Assembly (NCBI GenBank): GCA_013115135.1
Contig: JABANP010000058.1
Span: 1-64,000 of the forward strand
Source of the DNA: Perkinsus olseni
Taxonomy: Eukaryota > Perkinsozoa > Perkinsida > Perkinsidae
DNA: 64,000 nucleotides
Direction: 5' to 3'
The notes under the pieces were generated by a model, which saw only the letters and a list, made by a program, of their open reading frames with translations, was not told where the DNA came from and ran no database searches. Shown one piece after another: positions 9,117 through 19,794 of the stretch. The position numbers and the translations under genes are program-made. How positions within the stretch are numbered: the first letter of the stretch is position 1; every line of letters starts with the position of its first letter.

Positions 9117-11368
9117 GCTCGGTCCAAGTAGAGGGGAAGCTACTAGCAACTACTGAGTGAGGATGTCTACTGAGAAAGTCTGCAATAACGTTCAACTGAG
9201 ACGGAAGATGAATTGCAGAAACGCAGGCCTCCCATGCTTCCAACAGAGAATAGTAGCTGCTGAATTTGAGGCGAGGAAGACTTCCAGTCGTTGAAGACAT
9301 GTACCATTGATAAATTGTCAAGGAACATGTGTAGCTGAACATATCCCACTGTGTTGTGTTCATCCTCATCAGCCAGAATTGTTTGTACGGCGTGGATGGC
9401 CTTGGTGGCAGCCAACATTTCAAGGACATTGATGTCCTTTTGACTCCACTTGTCCTCGATCCCCAGCGGTACAGAACTGAGTCACCCGTTGCCAGCTGGT
9501 AGGATCGTCGGTGTGGAATAAGTTGAACCACCACACGCGAGACGGGTTGAGGGCAAAGCCGGAAGTGATGTTGTTGCGGGAAACCTCGCAGAGGATAGCC
9601 CCCAGGCCCTCGAGAGACGCATCGCTAATTAGGGCGAAGCGACGACTCGTCGAGGCTGGTACGGTAATACCCGAAAAGCGCTTCAGCTCCTCGGTGAAGA
9701 AAGCCAAGCTCTGTAGTAGAGACGTTCCGGGTTTGATAGAAGTTAAATTATACTTGTTTGCTACCGATAACGTGGCAAAGAACGGACACAAATGCTTCTT
9801 CCACCGTCTCGCTAGCTGAGATGCCCACGATAGTTTGCCTGTAATAGTTTCCAAATGTTGTACTGATACACGACCATTGATATCTACCAGATGTTCTAAT
9901 TGGGAAGAGAGCTTTTCCCGTTTAGCAGTAGGAATGGTGATAGACTTATGAGAGAGATCAATCTCGAAACCAAGCACAGTTGAAGATGTATTCGATGCTC
10001 GGATTTTTGGTGTACTCGAGACGAATGCCACATAGTAGTGCTATCGTTAACAAAGAAATCAAACAGAACAACGGGTCAGACGAGCGCCAGCAAGAATCGT
10101 CTACATACACGAAACCTTTCGTAGAGGGGATCCAACCTGCCCCCTGCCGGCGTGCCAGTCATGGCTGCTAGAAAGCGCATTTGCAACTTATGTATTACTG
10201 CATTAGTACGGACCCAGAGAGAAGGGCTGGTTAAGAGCCCAAACGGTAGGCAGGCATCCATGAGGAAGCCTGGACCTACCGGATTATTCAAAGTTAAGAA
10301 CGGGACTTCCTCTGACGCTACACTAAGTAATCTATATGCGGATTTCACATCATATTGCACAAGGAAGTCGCCATCGGAAGACTCAGCAATTAGGTTAAAA
10401 ATTTCCCGTTTGGCCGGGTACACGACAGTTCGATCGAGCAAAATTTGGAAATTGATGCCTGAGCGCCGAAAATCTGAGATCAGGCGAACTTTCGTCTGTT
10501 CCTCATTTTTCCAGATTGGCGTACACCGACTAACGGCGCCCGCTGGTGGTGGGGAATCTACCAGGAGCATCCGTCCTAATCGGATTTCCTCCTCTACTTG
10601 CTTGCTGGCATATTCGAGTAACCGTGTGTCCCGAGTATTGCACGTAGGGAACGAGGATGACGCGCCATGGTAATTAGTTGACGGCCACTTGATGAATGTG
10701 CTCTCACCACGTTTCCGTTTTCGTGGTGAGGAAGCCGGCCACGAGGTTGACTCCGCGACGACGGAGGTTAGACCAATTGAAGCACCGTTCATAATTTGCT
10801 GACAAATGAGGTAATCGTCATCGGAGGCTGCTGACTGGTGGTCACCTATGGGAGATGTAACACGCAGGAGAGTTTCCATGAGGACCGGATATAGGGGAGA
10901 CTTGGCTGAAGCTCGAGTCTCGAGGGCTTCTGTTGTTGCCCAACCTTCTGAAGAGAGATACTGAATCCACTTCTGACGGACGTCGTCCGCTAAGGCCTCA
11001 ATCCCCAGTGTCTGCCAAAAAGGACCCATTGTCGCTTGAAGAGAGGGAGGGATACGACGAAAGATCTCCCAGAAGCGTCGTACGTCAGCCTGTTCGGTCC
11101 AGGCAGTCACCGACTCCTTGAGGATAGAGGCGAGATGCCTATGCGCAGTAGCTCCCGCTCGATTGGGCAGAACTTCATGCCATTGTGACATGGACGGTAA
11201 ACCTGTTCCGTCGACGAGTGGGGTGTCCAACTGCCATGTTGCTAGAATAACCAGTAACCGTTGTAGCCAGGGTGATGTTGGACTGCGATGTCGTGCGGTC
11301 GGGCAGCGTTGGTGATCATTCTTGTAATGTCGCTCCTTGCGAGATTGTGTTGATCGACGATGGGGCAT
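9117..11368 (-). pseudogene. RT/RNase H (pol) of copy B, frameshifted
   Basis: The frame is open for 430 codons from ATG 11368 to 10076, through the N-terminal region and most RT motifs, with TGG where copy A has TAG. One extra G near 10141 shifts the frame just before YVDD. The frame change between RT and RNase H seen in copy A is also present (about 9958-10031, identical sequence). RNase H is broken by one extra A near 9447 and one extra G near 9241. Like copy A, this is a recent and inactive copy. Confidence 0.8.
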
Positions 11369-11766
11369 GATAGGGGAATGTGAAAGACCCTATGAACGAG
11401 GAAAATCCCCCGAGGGAAGACCTCCCAGACTGTAAGAGGATGGCGACAAGGTTGTCAAGGGAAACAGAACTGTGATGAGTGGGGAGACTGAAGACTGACC
11501 TGACGACTACTGACAATTGTGTTCCACAATATTGTGATGATTTGTCGGCGATCCGGGGGTACACCATGCCCTCCGGAGTGTGAGTTGACCAGACTACGCT
11601 TGACTTGACGGAACAGTGGAAATAATGTGGACACGGATTTGTGATAATCAAATGAGTTGTGATAAGATACGATGAGATAACGTCCCAAGTTCCGACGATA
11701 CCGAGCCATGAGGACCCTGACGAAGCGTTAGCTAGAACACTCCAGAACTGAAAGAACGTTCCTCCT

Positions 11767-12821
11767 CTAGCCGGTGGTTTCCTCCAAACTCCTATTCCTT
11801 TTGGGTTTGGTAGATGGTTGAGCTTCACTGCTCTGCCTTGCTTGATGTTTTGGGAACCTGCATTTGCCGAGCGCCAAGAAGGGGCACGTAGTTGCCGTGA
11901 ACTTGCACATATCAGCAGGCAAAGGAGGGACCGATTGACTGCTTTCCCCGGACCGAGAGTAGGGGGCGGTTGGGCTTCTAAAGCCTAAACCTTGACGAGT
12001 GGGGTTATTATCTCGAAGGGCTACTGCCCATGCCCTAATGTCCACCGGGTTGGACAAGATCTGATCTAAGGCTTGAGATATCGGGATGTTTTGTTCTCTC
12101 GCCATACGACGGACAGCACCTGGGAGAGAACGACGGAACCGATCATCAAAGGAGAGTACCCCGTAGTCCGAGCGAGTGTCGCGTCGCAAATCACAAAGCC
12201 TCAGAACATATTCCATAATCGGTATTAAGTTATCTTTTGTAAAAGAACAAAGACGGCAGCCAGCCATGGGATTAAGATAGATAGCAGCTCCGTCACCGTA
12301 GAGGGCCGACGACGTCGTGGGCTCGTTCTAGACTGGCGTGCGATAGGTTGTTGGCTGCTCTGACCCAACTGGTCGGACACGGCACTCGTAGGCAAATCCA
12401 CTAGTAGCTCTCGATAGGCTAAAGGGTCATCCACCATAGTCCTGATCAGAGTGTGAGGAGCTTGCAGCAATTCAGACGGAGACCGCCCAAAGAGCGTAGC
12501 GAACTGTGCGATGAACGCCGTGGTGCTCAAGGATTTCCCAGTCTCAGTCGTGGCCTTGTCGGCTAAGTGGATGGCCAACTTAATGTAAGCTTCAACTCGC
12601 AGTTTAATGGTATCCAGAGGCAGCTTGGGATCCACAGTTTGGTTATCAAACACAGTGGTGGCGGACCCGGCTACGAGAGCCTTGTATGCTGGATGCTCAT
12701 CCTTAAGGATGCTGAAGATTGGAACCTCCGCAATCTTTAGCGATTCGGCCGCATTAACAATGGCCGTGGCATACCCGTCCTTTACCGCCTCCGATGTGAA
12801 GAGGGCGAAAAGAGACGACAT
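11767..12821 (-). pseudogene. Gag-like ORF of copy B, one-base deletion
   Basis: The ATG is at 12821, the mirror of 1399. The frame is lost near 12236, where a run of five A in copy A is four here. The remainder continues in the next frame to about 11767, past the mirror of the copy A stop. The Cys/His cluster is preserved in that second frame. Confidence 0.75.
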
Positions 12822-13505
12822 GAGATGTGAAGCACGGTGGCTGCTACAAAACCGTAATGACACGGAAAGTTGACTAAACGAGGCAGTAGATGAAAGGGGG
12901 TGTCCTATTCCCCACAAGTCAGGACCACTCGGCGGCGGTCCTCATCAATTGTAGGGATGGACAAGTGGTAGCGAAACGAATCTACCCATGAGAGCAAATT
13001 AGTATCGGAGTAGGAAAGGATAGAGGCCAAAACTTCCACCTCAGAAAGGGAAAGCCATAACATTCCTTGTCCTGATAAGGACGTCAGTGACAGTCCAGGG
13101 CTGTCAGTCCCCTAGGGAAGAAAACTGTGAGCACAACACAACACTAACCCTTGTTCTTAAGTAGGGTCTTGATGATCCCCGCCCTCCCAAGCACTGCGTG
13201 CTCTTGGCTTGCCTCCTGGCAATTGCAGCTTCGGTTATGGAGGGGCCGAGCAACGAACACCGCACCTTCGGTATCCAATGGAGGAGGCGAAAACCGCCAT
13301 CTTCGTGAGCGCCGCTCACTGAGCGGTTTGCTGTTTCACCTTCTGACCACGACCACCCCATGTGTGCCCCTTTCCTTATGGAGGTTCTGCCTCCGGGGCC
13401 CCTACTTTCCTCCTTCCGACATTTGCAGGAAGCCATCTTCGCTCCGTCTGAACTAGCTCAATAACTTGAGCCCCATTTTATACGATGCTCCATGCTCCAT
13501 AGGAC

Positions 13506-13535
13506 AAGTCCCGGGTTCGATCCCCGGTGGGGGCA
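13506..13535 (+). tRNA. tRNA-like T-arm and 3' acceptor strand (partial)
   Basis: CCGGGTTCGATCCCCGG forms a 5-bp T-stem with the canonical TTCGATC loop and contains a perfect pol III B box (GGTTCGATCCC). TGGGGGCA follows and could be the 3' acceptor strand plus discriminator. The 30 nt upstream do not fold into an anticodon arm, and no A box lies at the right distance. Retrotransposon copy B ends only 30 bp upstream. It may be the 3' half of a tRNA gene split by the insertion, or a tRNA-derived relic. Confidence 0.4.
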
Positions 13536-13962
13536 TGTACGGCTCTTCAAATCGTAGCCCCTCCTCGCTTTTCCTCTGATGCGTTCCATGAGGAGCCTCG
13601 CTAGGCTTTTCGACGCCTGAAGAGCCCACAGCAATGGGTTATTCAATACATCATAGTTATCAAGTGGTTGGATCGCTGTAGGGGCCTTGAACAACATCAT
13701 ACGCCAAGTAGCTGTCGAAAACGCACTCAGGCGGAGGGCTTGTCTCTCGCGAAGTGCAGGTAGGTAGGAACCCCCCTGCTACTCATTCGGGCCTGGGACT
13801 TCACTGCCCTTACCTTGCTTAGCCGTTCAACGGACTCCTGCCAGCGCTCCCTGTCGGATGCTCATCGTCCTTCTACCCTCTTCGTCTTCCCGTACCTACG
13901 AGTGTAGACGCTAGTAACCCGTGTTTTGAGAACACAGCTGGTTTTTCATTCAGTTCCATTTC
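13536..13962 (+). other. Upstream region of the first subtilisin gene
   Basis: No convincing gene was seen. A minus-strand ORF here (13458-13700) crosses the tRNA-like arm and the retroelement end and is rejected as fortuitous. Pyrimidine-rich sequence immediately precedes ATG 13963. Confidence 0.4.
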
Positions 13963-15507
13963 ATGTTTCTGTTTCTCCTTCCTGTATTCTTCATATCCTT
14001 CGAGGTTAGTGAGGCGGTTACTATCAGAGACGATAGGACACTCGTCTCGATCACTCGCCGATCTCCTTCAGCTGGTATAGCCTCATTGTCGTCCACCAAA
14101 GACCCAGTTGTGCACGATGCTGTTGACGTCACTGCGATCCCTCATATGCTTGCCAGCAAACTCAGTGACTCTCGTCGACTCAGTACTGATCCCCGCTTGG
14201 CCGCTGTAGAAGATTGCCTGCAGAACCCTGACGCAGTCGAGACTCTCGGCATGATAGGCGTTCAAAGCATCAATACCAAGTCCGAGGACTGCCCAGTGAG
14301 CCTAGATGATCTCAAGTCCTACCTAGATAAGGCTGGCCGAGAGCTAGGCTTGGATGTCCTGGTAGAGCCTAACATTGAGGTCAAGATTGGTGACAGTGTA
14401 AGCAAGCCCAGAATTGCCGAGACCACTGCCCAGGTGGCGGGCTGGTTCGGCGGCTGGCCCAAATCCGATGTGGACTCAGATGACCCTCTAGCGCGGTATC
14501 AGGATAACCTAGAGCTCATCAACATTGATGGTGCGTGGAAGAATGTCGATAGTTCCGGTAAAACACCCAAGGAGATCATCCTCGCCATTGTTGATACTGG
14601 TGTTGACAGTTCGCATCCTGATCTCAAGGACCAGATGTGGACGGCTTCTGATGGCTCTCATGGTTACAACTTCGTCGATAACGATGAGAATACCTCAGAC
14701 TTGAATGGTCATGGTACTCATTGTGCTGGTATTGCTGCGGCTCAGACTGATAATGATGTCGGAATCGCGGGCATCGCTGACGTGAAGATCATGGCATTGC
14801 GTGCTTTCGGTGCTGATGGTACTGGTGGTATGTTAGCTACCCTACAGGGCCTCAATTGGGCTGTATCCAATGGTGCTACTGTGTCGTCTCATTCGTACAC
14901 TTCGGACGGCTCAAGCACTGTCTTCCTACAGGCCATCCAGAGTGCCGCTAAAGTCGGGCATGTTGTGGTAGTGGCATCGGGTAACGATGGTGTTGATGTC
15001 GACGAGGAGCCTAGGTTCCCATGTTCCTTTGCTACGGCCGTGCCTTCTATGATGTGCGTGGCTTCTACTTCATCCACCTCCCCACCCAAAGTGTCCTTCT
15101 TCTCCGATACCGGTTCCGCCGTCAACATTGCCGCTCCTGGTGAGAATATAGTATCGACTTGGCCAGGCAATAGGTATGCCGTTCTTGATGGGACCTCTAT
15201 GGCAACCCCTCATGTGGCTGGTGTCACAGCCATGCTCGCTACATTGGGCTTGAAGGGCCAGGATCTAACCAACGCTGTTCTCGGCAGTCAGTCGCAGAAG
15301 CTAGTGGCCAATGGCACCACTATGAACTTTGGCGTACTGGATGCCCAGGATGCAGTGCTCGCCTCTCTGAACAAGTCATCACCTACTAAAGGCACTACAA
15401 CCGTTTCGCCGTCCTCAGCTGCCTCCCCTAAGGGCTCTATACGGCTCGTCATTGGCTGCTGTGGCTATTGGACTGGCCGTCGCGTTGATGCAGTGAGCGG
15501 TCGATGA
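13963..15507 (+). CDS. Secreted subtilisin-like serine protease 1
   Basis: This is an S8-family endopeptidase of 514 codons. The first 18 residues form a hydrophobic signal peptide. A propeptide region of about 170 residues includes a conserved VEDC segment shared with the other two full-length copies. The catalytic domain has Asp in the IVDTGVD motif, His in NGHGTHCAG, oxyanion Asn in SGNDG and nucleophile Ser in DGTSMATPH. A Ser/Thr/Pro-rich linker follows. The C-terminus looks frameshifted: the annotated frame ends in a short basic tail, while the overlapping frame (15434-15496) encodes a hydrophobic stretch like the C-terminal ends of the paralogs. Secretion and protease activity are inferred from the complete triad. 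Confidence 0.92.
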   Translation: MFLFLLPVFFISFEVSEAVTIRDDRTLVSITRRSPSAGIASLSSTKDPVVHDAVDVTAIPHMLASKLSDSRRLSTDPRLAAVEDCLQNPDAVETLGMIGVQSINTKSEDCPVSLDDLKSYLDKAGRELGLDVLVEPNIEVKIGDSVSKPRIAETTAQVAGWFGGWPKSDVDSDDPLARYQDNLELINIDGAWKNVDSSGKTPKEIILAIVDTGVDSSHPDLKDQMWTASDGSHGYNFVDNDENTSDLNGHGTHCAGIAAAQTDNDVGIAGIADVKIMALRAFGADGTGGMLATLQGLNWAVSNGATVSSHSYTSDGSSTVFLQAIQSAAKVGHVVVVASGNDGVDVDEEPRFPCSFATAVPSMMCVASTSSTSPPKVSFFSDTGSAVNIAAPGENIVSTWPGNRYAVLDGTSMATPHVAGVTAMLATLGLKGQDLTNAVLGSQSQKLVANGTTMNFGVLDAQDAVLASLNKSSPTKGTTTVSPSSAASPKGSIRLVIGCCGYWTGRRVDAVSGR

Positions 15508-15599
15508 TGGTAAGGCTTGTTAGCATCGGTCCTTTCAGTGGTGATTTTGTATAGCTGTTATCTTTAAGGCTGCTTTATTCATCGGTCCAGCGAGAACCT

Positions 15600-17340
15600 C
15601 TTCTGAATACCACATAATAGTCTTCGCTGTTGGAGTGGTCCTTTGGCTCTCCTGACAATTGTGAGATAATAATACTGCTGTCTGATGTAGTGCTGATGAG
15701 AATCATTGTGTTAAGTAAGTGCTGTGGGGTGACGACGACGGCCGGCTCGGATGCAGGGAGGATGTTGGCCACTCGGCTCTTCCGTAACTCGCCACGGCTG
15801 GGCAGTATGGTCCCCGAGCTGCATTGTCTAACCCAAGGCCAGACCCAGCGGAGGGCATCTTTGCGGGCCCTGGCGGAGAGCAGTCGAGAGCCCATGACTA
15901 TGAGAGGCCTCAACCGGATAACAGTAGTAGCCTTGGTGTTCGGCCACTTCAGCGTACTCGTCGTCGTCATCACTCAGCCGTCTGTTGCTCCCAACCTGCA
16001 CGTATTGGCCCCGACGTTCATGCCGCGCGTGGAGATCTCAGAGTATCAGAACTATGATGCTCATACGCGAGTAGCCCGAGAGGAGGTTATACTGAGAGAA
16101 GGGATCGGGTCGGTGTTCTTAGAGGCTAAGAATGGCTGCCCCGACAGTGCTACCTTCTGGTTCAGTAATATGGGGAGTGTTCTCTCGTCGGGTCGACTTT
16201 CTCTCTGTCAGCACTCTACTGTTGCTTCACTGGTATACTAGCTTTGGATGCCTTATTACCAAAGCGCCAATAGTCTTCGAGAGGACCATGCCGTACCAGA
16301 TCAAGTTCAACGCACTGGCTCTGGTCTTCTGGTCCAGCTCCGACCTCGGTATTCAACGTCCCGGCTACTGATCGCTGTGGATCCCCACACCGCTAGCTTT
16401 AGGAGTTCTCGAAGCCAGGCTCGGACCTCAAAGTCGGTTGATCACCACGGGAAGGATTCTCAGCACATTCGGTTCGGTGGTCTATGCTACAGCATGTTGC
16501 GCGGTGAGTACTTGCGTCGTGTCATGTCGTCACAGCTGTAGAGTCAGGTCGCGGAGTTTAAGCCCTTCTTGGCGTACAAGATGGTCATCTTTGGGGAGCT
16601 ATTCATGTCCGCCACTACGGTTTTAAGGTCTGTTGCAGGAGCCTTCATAGACTTCGATGTACTCCCTTCAGATGCGTTAGAGGTAGGCAGATCCCCCTGT
16701 GGTCCGCGGTGATGCGCACGAGCTTCCTGTTGTACGGAGCCGTCACCAATACGTTGTGTCATATTAAAGGGTAGATGGCTTGAGAGGCATGCAGAGGATC
16801 TCATCGTGGGCTACGTCCCAGAGTATGCTTGAGGTTCTGTCAGTGTTTCTGATGGCTGCTTCGGTTGAGTTGTTGGCGAACTTTGAGCTTGCCCTCAATA
16901 TTTTGTCTTTACTTCGGGAATGTAAGGGGGGAGGCTGTGGGCTATGGTGGGATCTACCATTTCTGGACATCGTGCTTGCTCTCTGAAAAGTGAGTCGACA
17001 AATGATATTTTCCGCGACCTGAACAGTCTATCGTGCCGCGTTCGCCCTTGTGAGCCAAGACGTGGCAGTCAGAGGCCTCACTATTCTACTGAAAACGATT
17101 GTCATCAAAACTCCAGCGTATGGTTAGATTATCATTGATGGACTCGGTCATCCTATCGATGCCACGGGCACTGTTTACTGCAGAGATGTGTAGTTGTTTG
17201 TTCACTGGGGCTATTCTATCGGAGACACGGTACGGATTTGCGCCAGATTCACCTGCCAATCAGCCGGTGTCTGCTACTACGGTTTCAAGGCCTTTCATCA
17301 GAGCCTTCATAGGCCTCGGTGCACTCGGTTAGAATGCGTC
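15600..17340 (+). CDS. Unrecognised multi-exon membrane protein
   Basis: Several stretches on this strand look coding and hydrophobic, separated by candidate GT-AG introns. One ORF is open 15630-16241, with a TM segment near nucleotides 15925-15990. Further blocks end at GTGAGT near 16504 and at GTAGGC near 16680, and another hydrophobic block lies at 16800-16925. At least four membrane segments are likely. No family motif was recognised. The gene lies between two protease genes on the same strand. Outer bounds are approximate. Confidence 0.4.
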
Positions 17341-17390
17341 AAGGATGGTCAGCAGTAATGCGTACGAGGTTCCTATAACACGGGGTCGCT
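16607..17390 (+). repeat. Imperfect direct repeat of an exon (16607-16735 and 17268-17390)
   Basis: CTACGGTTTTAAGG...GGAGCCTTCATAG at 16615 recurs as CTACGGTTTCAAGG...AGAGCCTTCATAG at 17277, followed by matching sequence around GGTC, GCGGTGATGCG/GCAGTAATGCG and ACGAG. The first copy sits in a good open exon; the second has lost the frame. It looks like a duplicated, decayed exon. Confidence 0.55.
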
Positions 17391-17999
17391 ATTAATAGCG
17401 GCTCCGCGCAACAGGAAGCTCCGGTGTGAAACTCAACATCAATTTACTCCCCTGCTTCTCATTGCATTAGGGGACAGAGAAATGTGTCGGCGTCACCATT
17501 GCAGTTCTGCCTTGCTTTTCGACCTTCGCAAAGGCTTCTCCTAATCAATCTCTCATCGTCTGAGCCCACCCCCAACTTCAGATCCGTAGCAGGCGCCGTC
17601 CGTGCCAATGGCGAGAGTAGAATCTCCGATGGAGGATCATCAGCGCAGTCGTGTGCATGCGTGGCATTTGTGTGACCTCCCTCTCATGGGGCATGTTGCA
17701 CTGTGTAGTTAACGATGCTGATCTCCCCAACCCAGCTTTTCCCGGCCCAGACTTCATTTTTCCCGAGATAAGTTTTTGGGTCTCTCGGACTGCAAAAACC
17801 AAAGCGAGATTGTTCATCCGTGAACTGAGCGCGTTTAGTCGCGCTGCCGTCAAGAGCCATGCGTACACTTTTGCACGCATGTGCAAAGGCCTGCTAGACT
17901 CGCCAAGGGCTTTGGCTGGGGGGCTACGCCCGATGTTGGCTCAAAGATTTTTCAGAATGAACTAGCGTCCTTGCCCTAGTTGAGTTGTCTAACAAAGCC
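17391..17999 (+). other. Upstream region of subtilisin 2
   Basis: Short ORFs on both strands lack any recognisable domain or consistent splice structure. No gene is claimed. Confidence 0.35.
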
Positions 18000-19453
18000 A
18001 TGCTCATACATTCGGTGTTCTTATTGACGGCCTTCATGTCCGTTATGCTTGGTGAAGGTCTCTCCAATCATACGCTGGTTATGATCTCTCACCGTGGTGC
18101 CTCACTCGACATCCGTCAAGTCCCGCTCATGGTGGCACAGGCCGCCGCTGCCTCTGGTGGAGGGTGCGCTCCCTCACTCAAGAGGACCGTGACTGTGAAC
18201 AATGCTTTGCACAAGATGGGATGATCCATGACTTGACTGCGGTTGGGGTGCAAATTGTGGACTCTAAATGCTCCGCTAGTTACGATCAAATTGTGAACTA
18301 TTTAAAGAGGTCTGCCAGCATGCTGGGTATTGAGGTGGAATGTGAACCCGACTCTGAGGTATCTATCACACCGGCTTCCGGCCGGGTTTCGGCACGGGCG
18401 CGGTCACAAGCATCTTGTAAAGGTGGCAATTCTGTACTCGGCACCAACGATCCCAGGTCTTCCTGCCAAAGCAACCTCGAAGTCATCCGGATGGGTGCTG
18501 CCTGGCGAGCGGTACGCGCAGCCAACCGGACGTTGAGAAACGTTGTACTGGCAGTCGTGGACAGCGGAGTTGACATGACTCATCCGGACCTGGTGAACCA
18601 GTTCTGGAGGAATCCTAGAGACGGCTCTATCGGCCACAACTTCCTAGACGATAGTAGCAATGTTAACGATGAGGATGGTCATGGTACTCACTGTGCTGGT
18701 ATAGCGGGTGCTCAGACTAACAACGGTATTGGTGTCGCTGGGGTGGCGAATGTACAACTGATGATACTGAAGTTCATGGGGAGTGATGGTACAGGCCCTC
18801 TCAGCGGCGCATTGAGTGCCCTGAACTATGCAGTCAGGAACGGCGCCACAGTGTCCTCGCATTCCTATGGATCGACTTTCCGGAGTCGAATCTTCGAGGC
18901 AGCGATCGCGAACGCCGATGCTGTAGGTCATGTTGTGGTTGCTGCTGCTGGCAATGATGGCATCAATCTAGACCAGACCCCAACCTACCCTTGTTCCTTC
19001 GCACGAACAATACCATCTATGCTCTGTGTTGCTGCCAGTACCTCCGCCACAACTTCAGCACTGTCTGTTGCAACATTCTCGAACGTCGGGTCCGCGGTTA
19101 ACATTGCCGCTCCCGGCGTGAATATAAACTCAACGTACCCCTCCGGCTCGTACGCCCCTCTTAGTGGTACATCGATGTCCACCCCTCACGTCGCCGGTGT
19201 TGCCGCCTTGCTGGCTACTCTTGGTCTTGATGGCCAGAGAATCACCGACTCAATCACGCGGTCTCGGACCGCCGCTCTCAGCAACAGGTTGGGTGCTAGT
19301 AGCCCAGGGGGGCTGGATGCTCTGAATGCCGTCAATATTGGTCTAGGGCAGCCTACCAGCCCGCCAAGGCCTATCTCTAGCGCCCCCGCCAGGGTCCCGG
19401 GTATCATCTCGGTGTGGGGTGTCGCACTCTTACTGGCTATAGTGTGTTTATAG
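18000..19453 (+). CDS. Secreted subtilisin-like serine protease 2 (propeptide frameshift)
   Basis: The ATG at 18000 begins a signal peptide of about 24 residues, but this frame closes at 18224. The protease frame is open from about 18164 to 19453. The frames meet between about 18150 and 18185, inside the propeptide, so one base is missing or extra, or a very short intron is present. Alignment to copy 1 is exact from the conserved DC pair at about 18197, with 24 residues to the next Cys in both. The catalytic set is complete: VVDSGVD, DGHGTHCAG, AAGNDG, SGTSMSTPH. The C-terminus is a Pro/Ser linker followed by about 19 hydrophobic residues, consistent with a GPI-anchor signal or tail anchor. 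Confidence 0.88.
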
Positions 19454-19794
19454 TACGCTTACTCGCGGTTGATCCATTTATTATCTTGCCATGAAATCAG
19501 TTTTTCTACTCGGTAATCGCGGCCGTAAAAAGTGCCGCGGACTCGACTTCGTACGTGTTTGCGTTTGAATGTCTGTCAATTGTACACAGCTTGCAATTGC
19601 CACGTCCTCTCGGCTCAGTCGTGCCATGCGGGGGAGATGATGCCGGAAATGCTCTCCGAGGAACATAGTGCAGAGTGGAGACAACCGACACAAGTGCCTC
19701 ACACTGAAGTCGTCACCGATGAGCCTTGCTCTGAAGCGACCAGCTTCCAACAGGCCACGTTTTACCGTCTGTCTCTCAGTAGATTCTGTTAACT
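19454..19794 (+). other. Intergenic stretch between protease 2 and hydrolase
   Basis: It contains the protease 2 stop and about 340 bp without a convincing ORF. No repeat or RNA gene was seen. Confidence 0.35.

Larger units (their letters stand above)
7425..13476 (-). mobile_element. DIRS/Ngaro-like retrotransposon, copy B (inverted)
   Basis: This is a reverse-complement copy of A: A coordinate x corresponds to roughly 14221 minus x. It carries the same recombinase (7892-8890), RT/RNase H (9117-11368) and gag-like ORF (11767-12821), all on the minus strand. It ends at 13476 with the sequence that starts each repeat unit in copy A, then passes directly into unrelated sequence. Its defects differ from those in A. 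Pol has no internal TAG but has one-base insertions near 10141, 9447 and 9241; gag lacks one A near 12236; the recombinase has a 2-bp insertion near 7997-7999 upstream of the catalytic tyrosine. Confidence 0.85.

Noticed and set aside
13506..13535. A complete tRNA gene
   Set aside because: No anticodon stem-loop or A box fits upstream, so only the T-arm half is reported.
13458..13700. Minus ORF containing RTCPHRGSNPG
   Set aside because: This peptide pattern is the usual translation of the complement of a tRNA T-arm, and the ORF crosses the retroelement boundary.
18298..18931. Minus-strand ORFs opposite protease 2
   Set aside because: The plus strand encodes conserved S8 motifs in one long frame.
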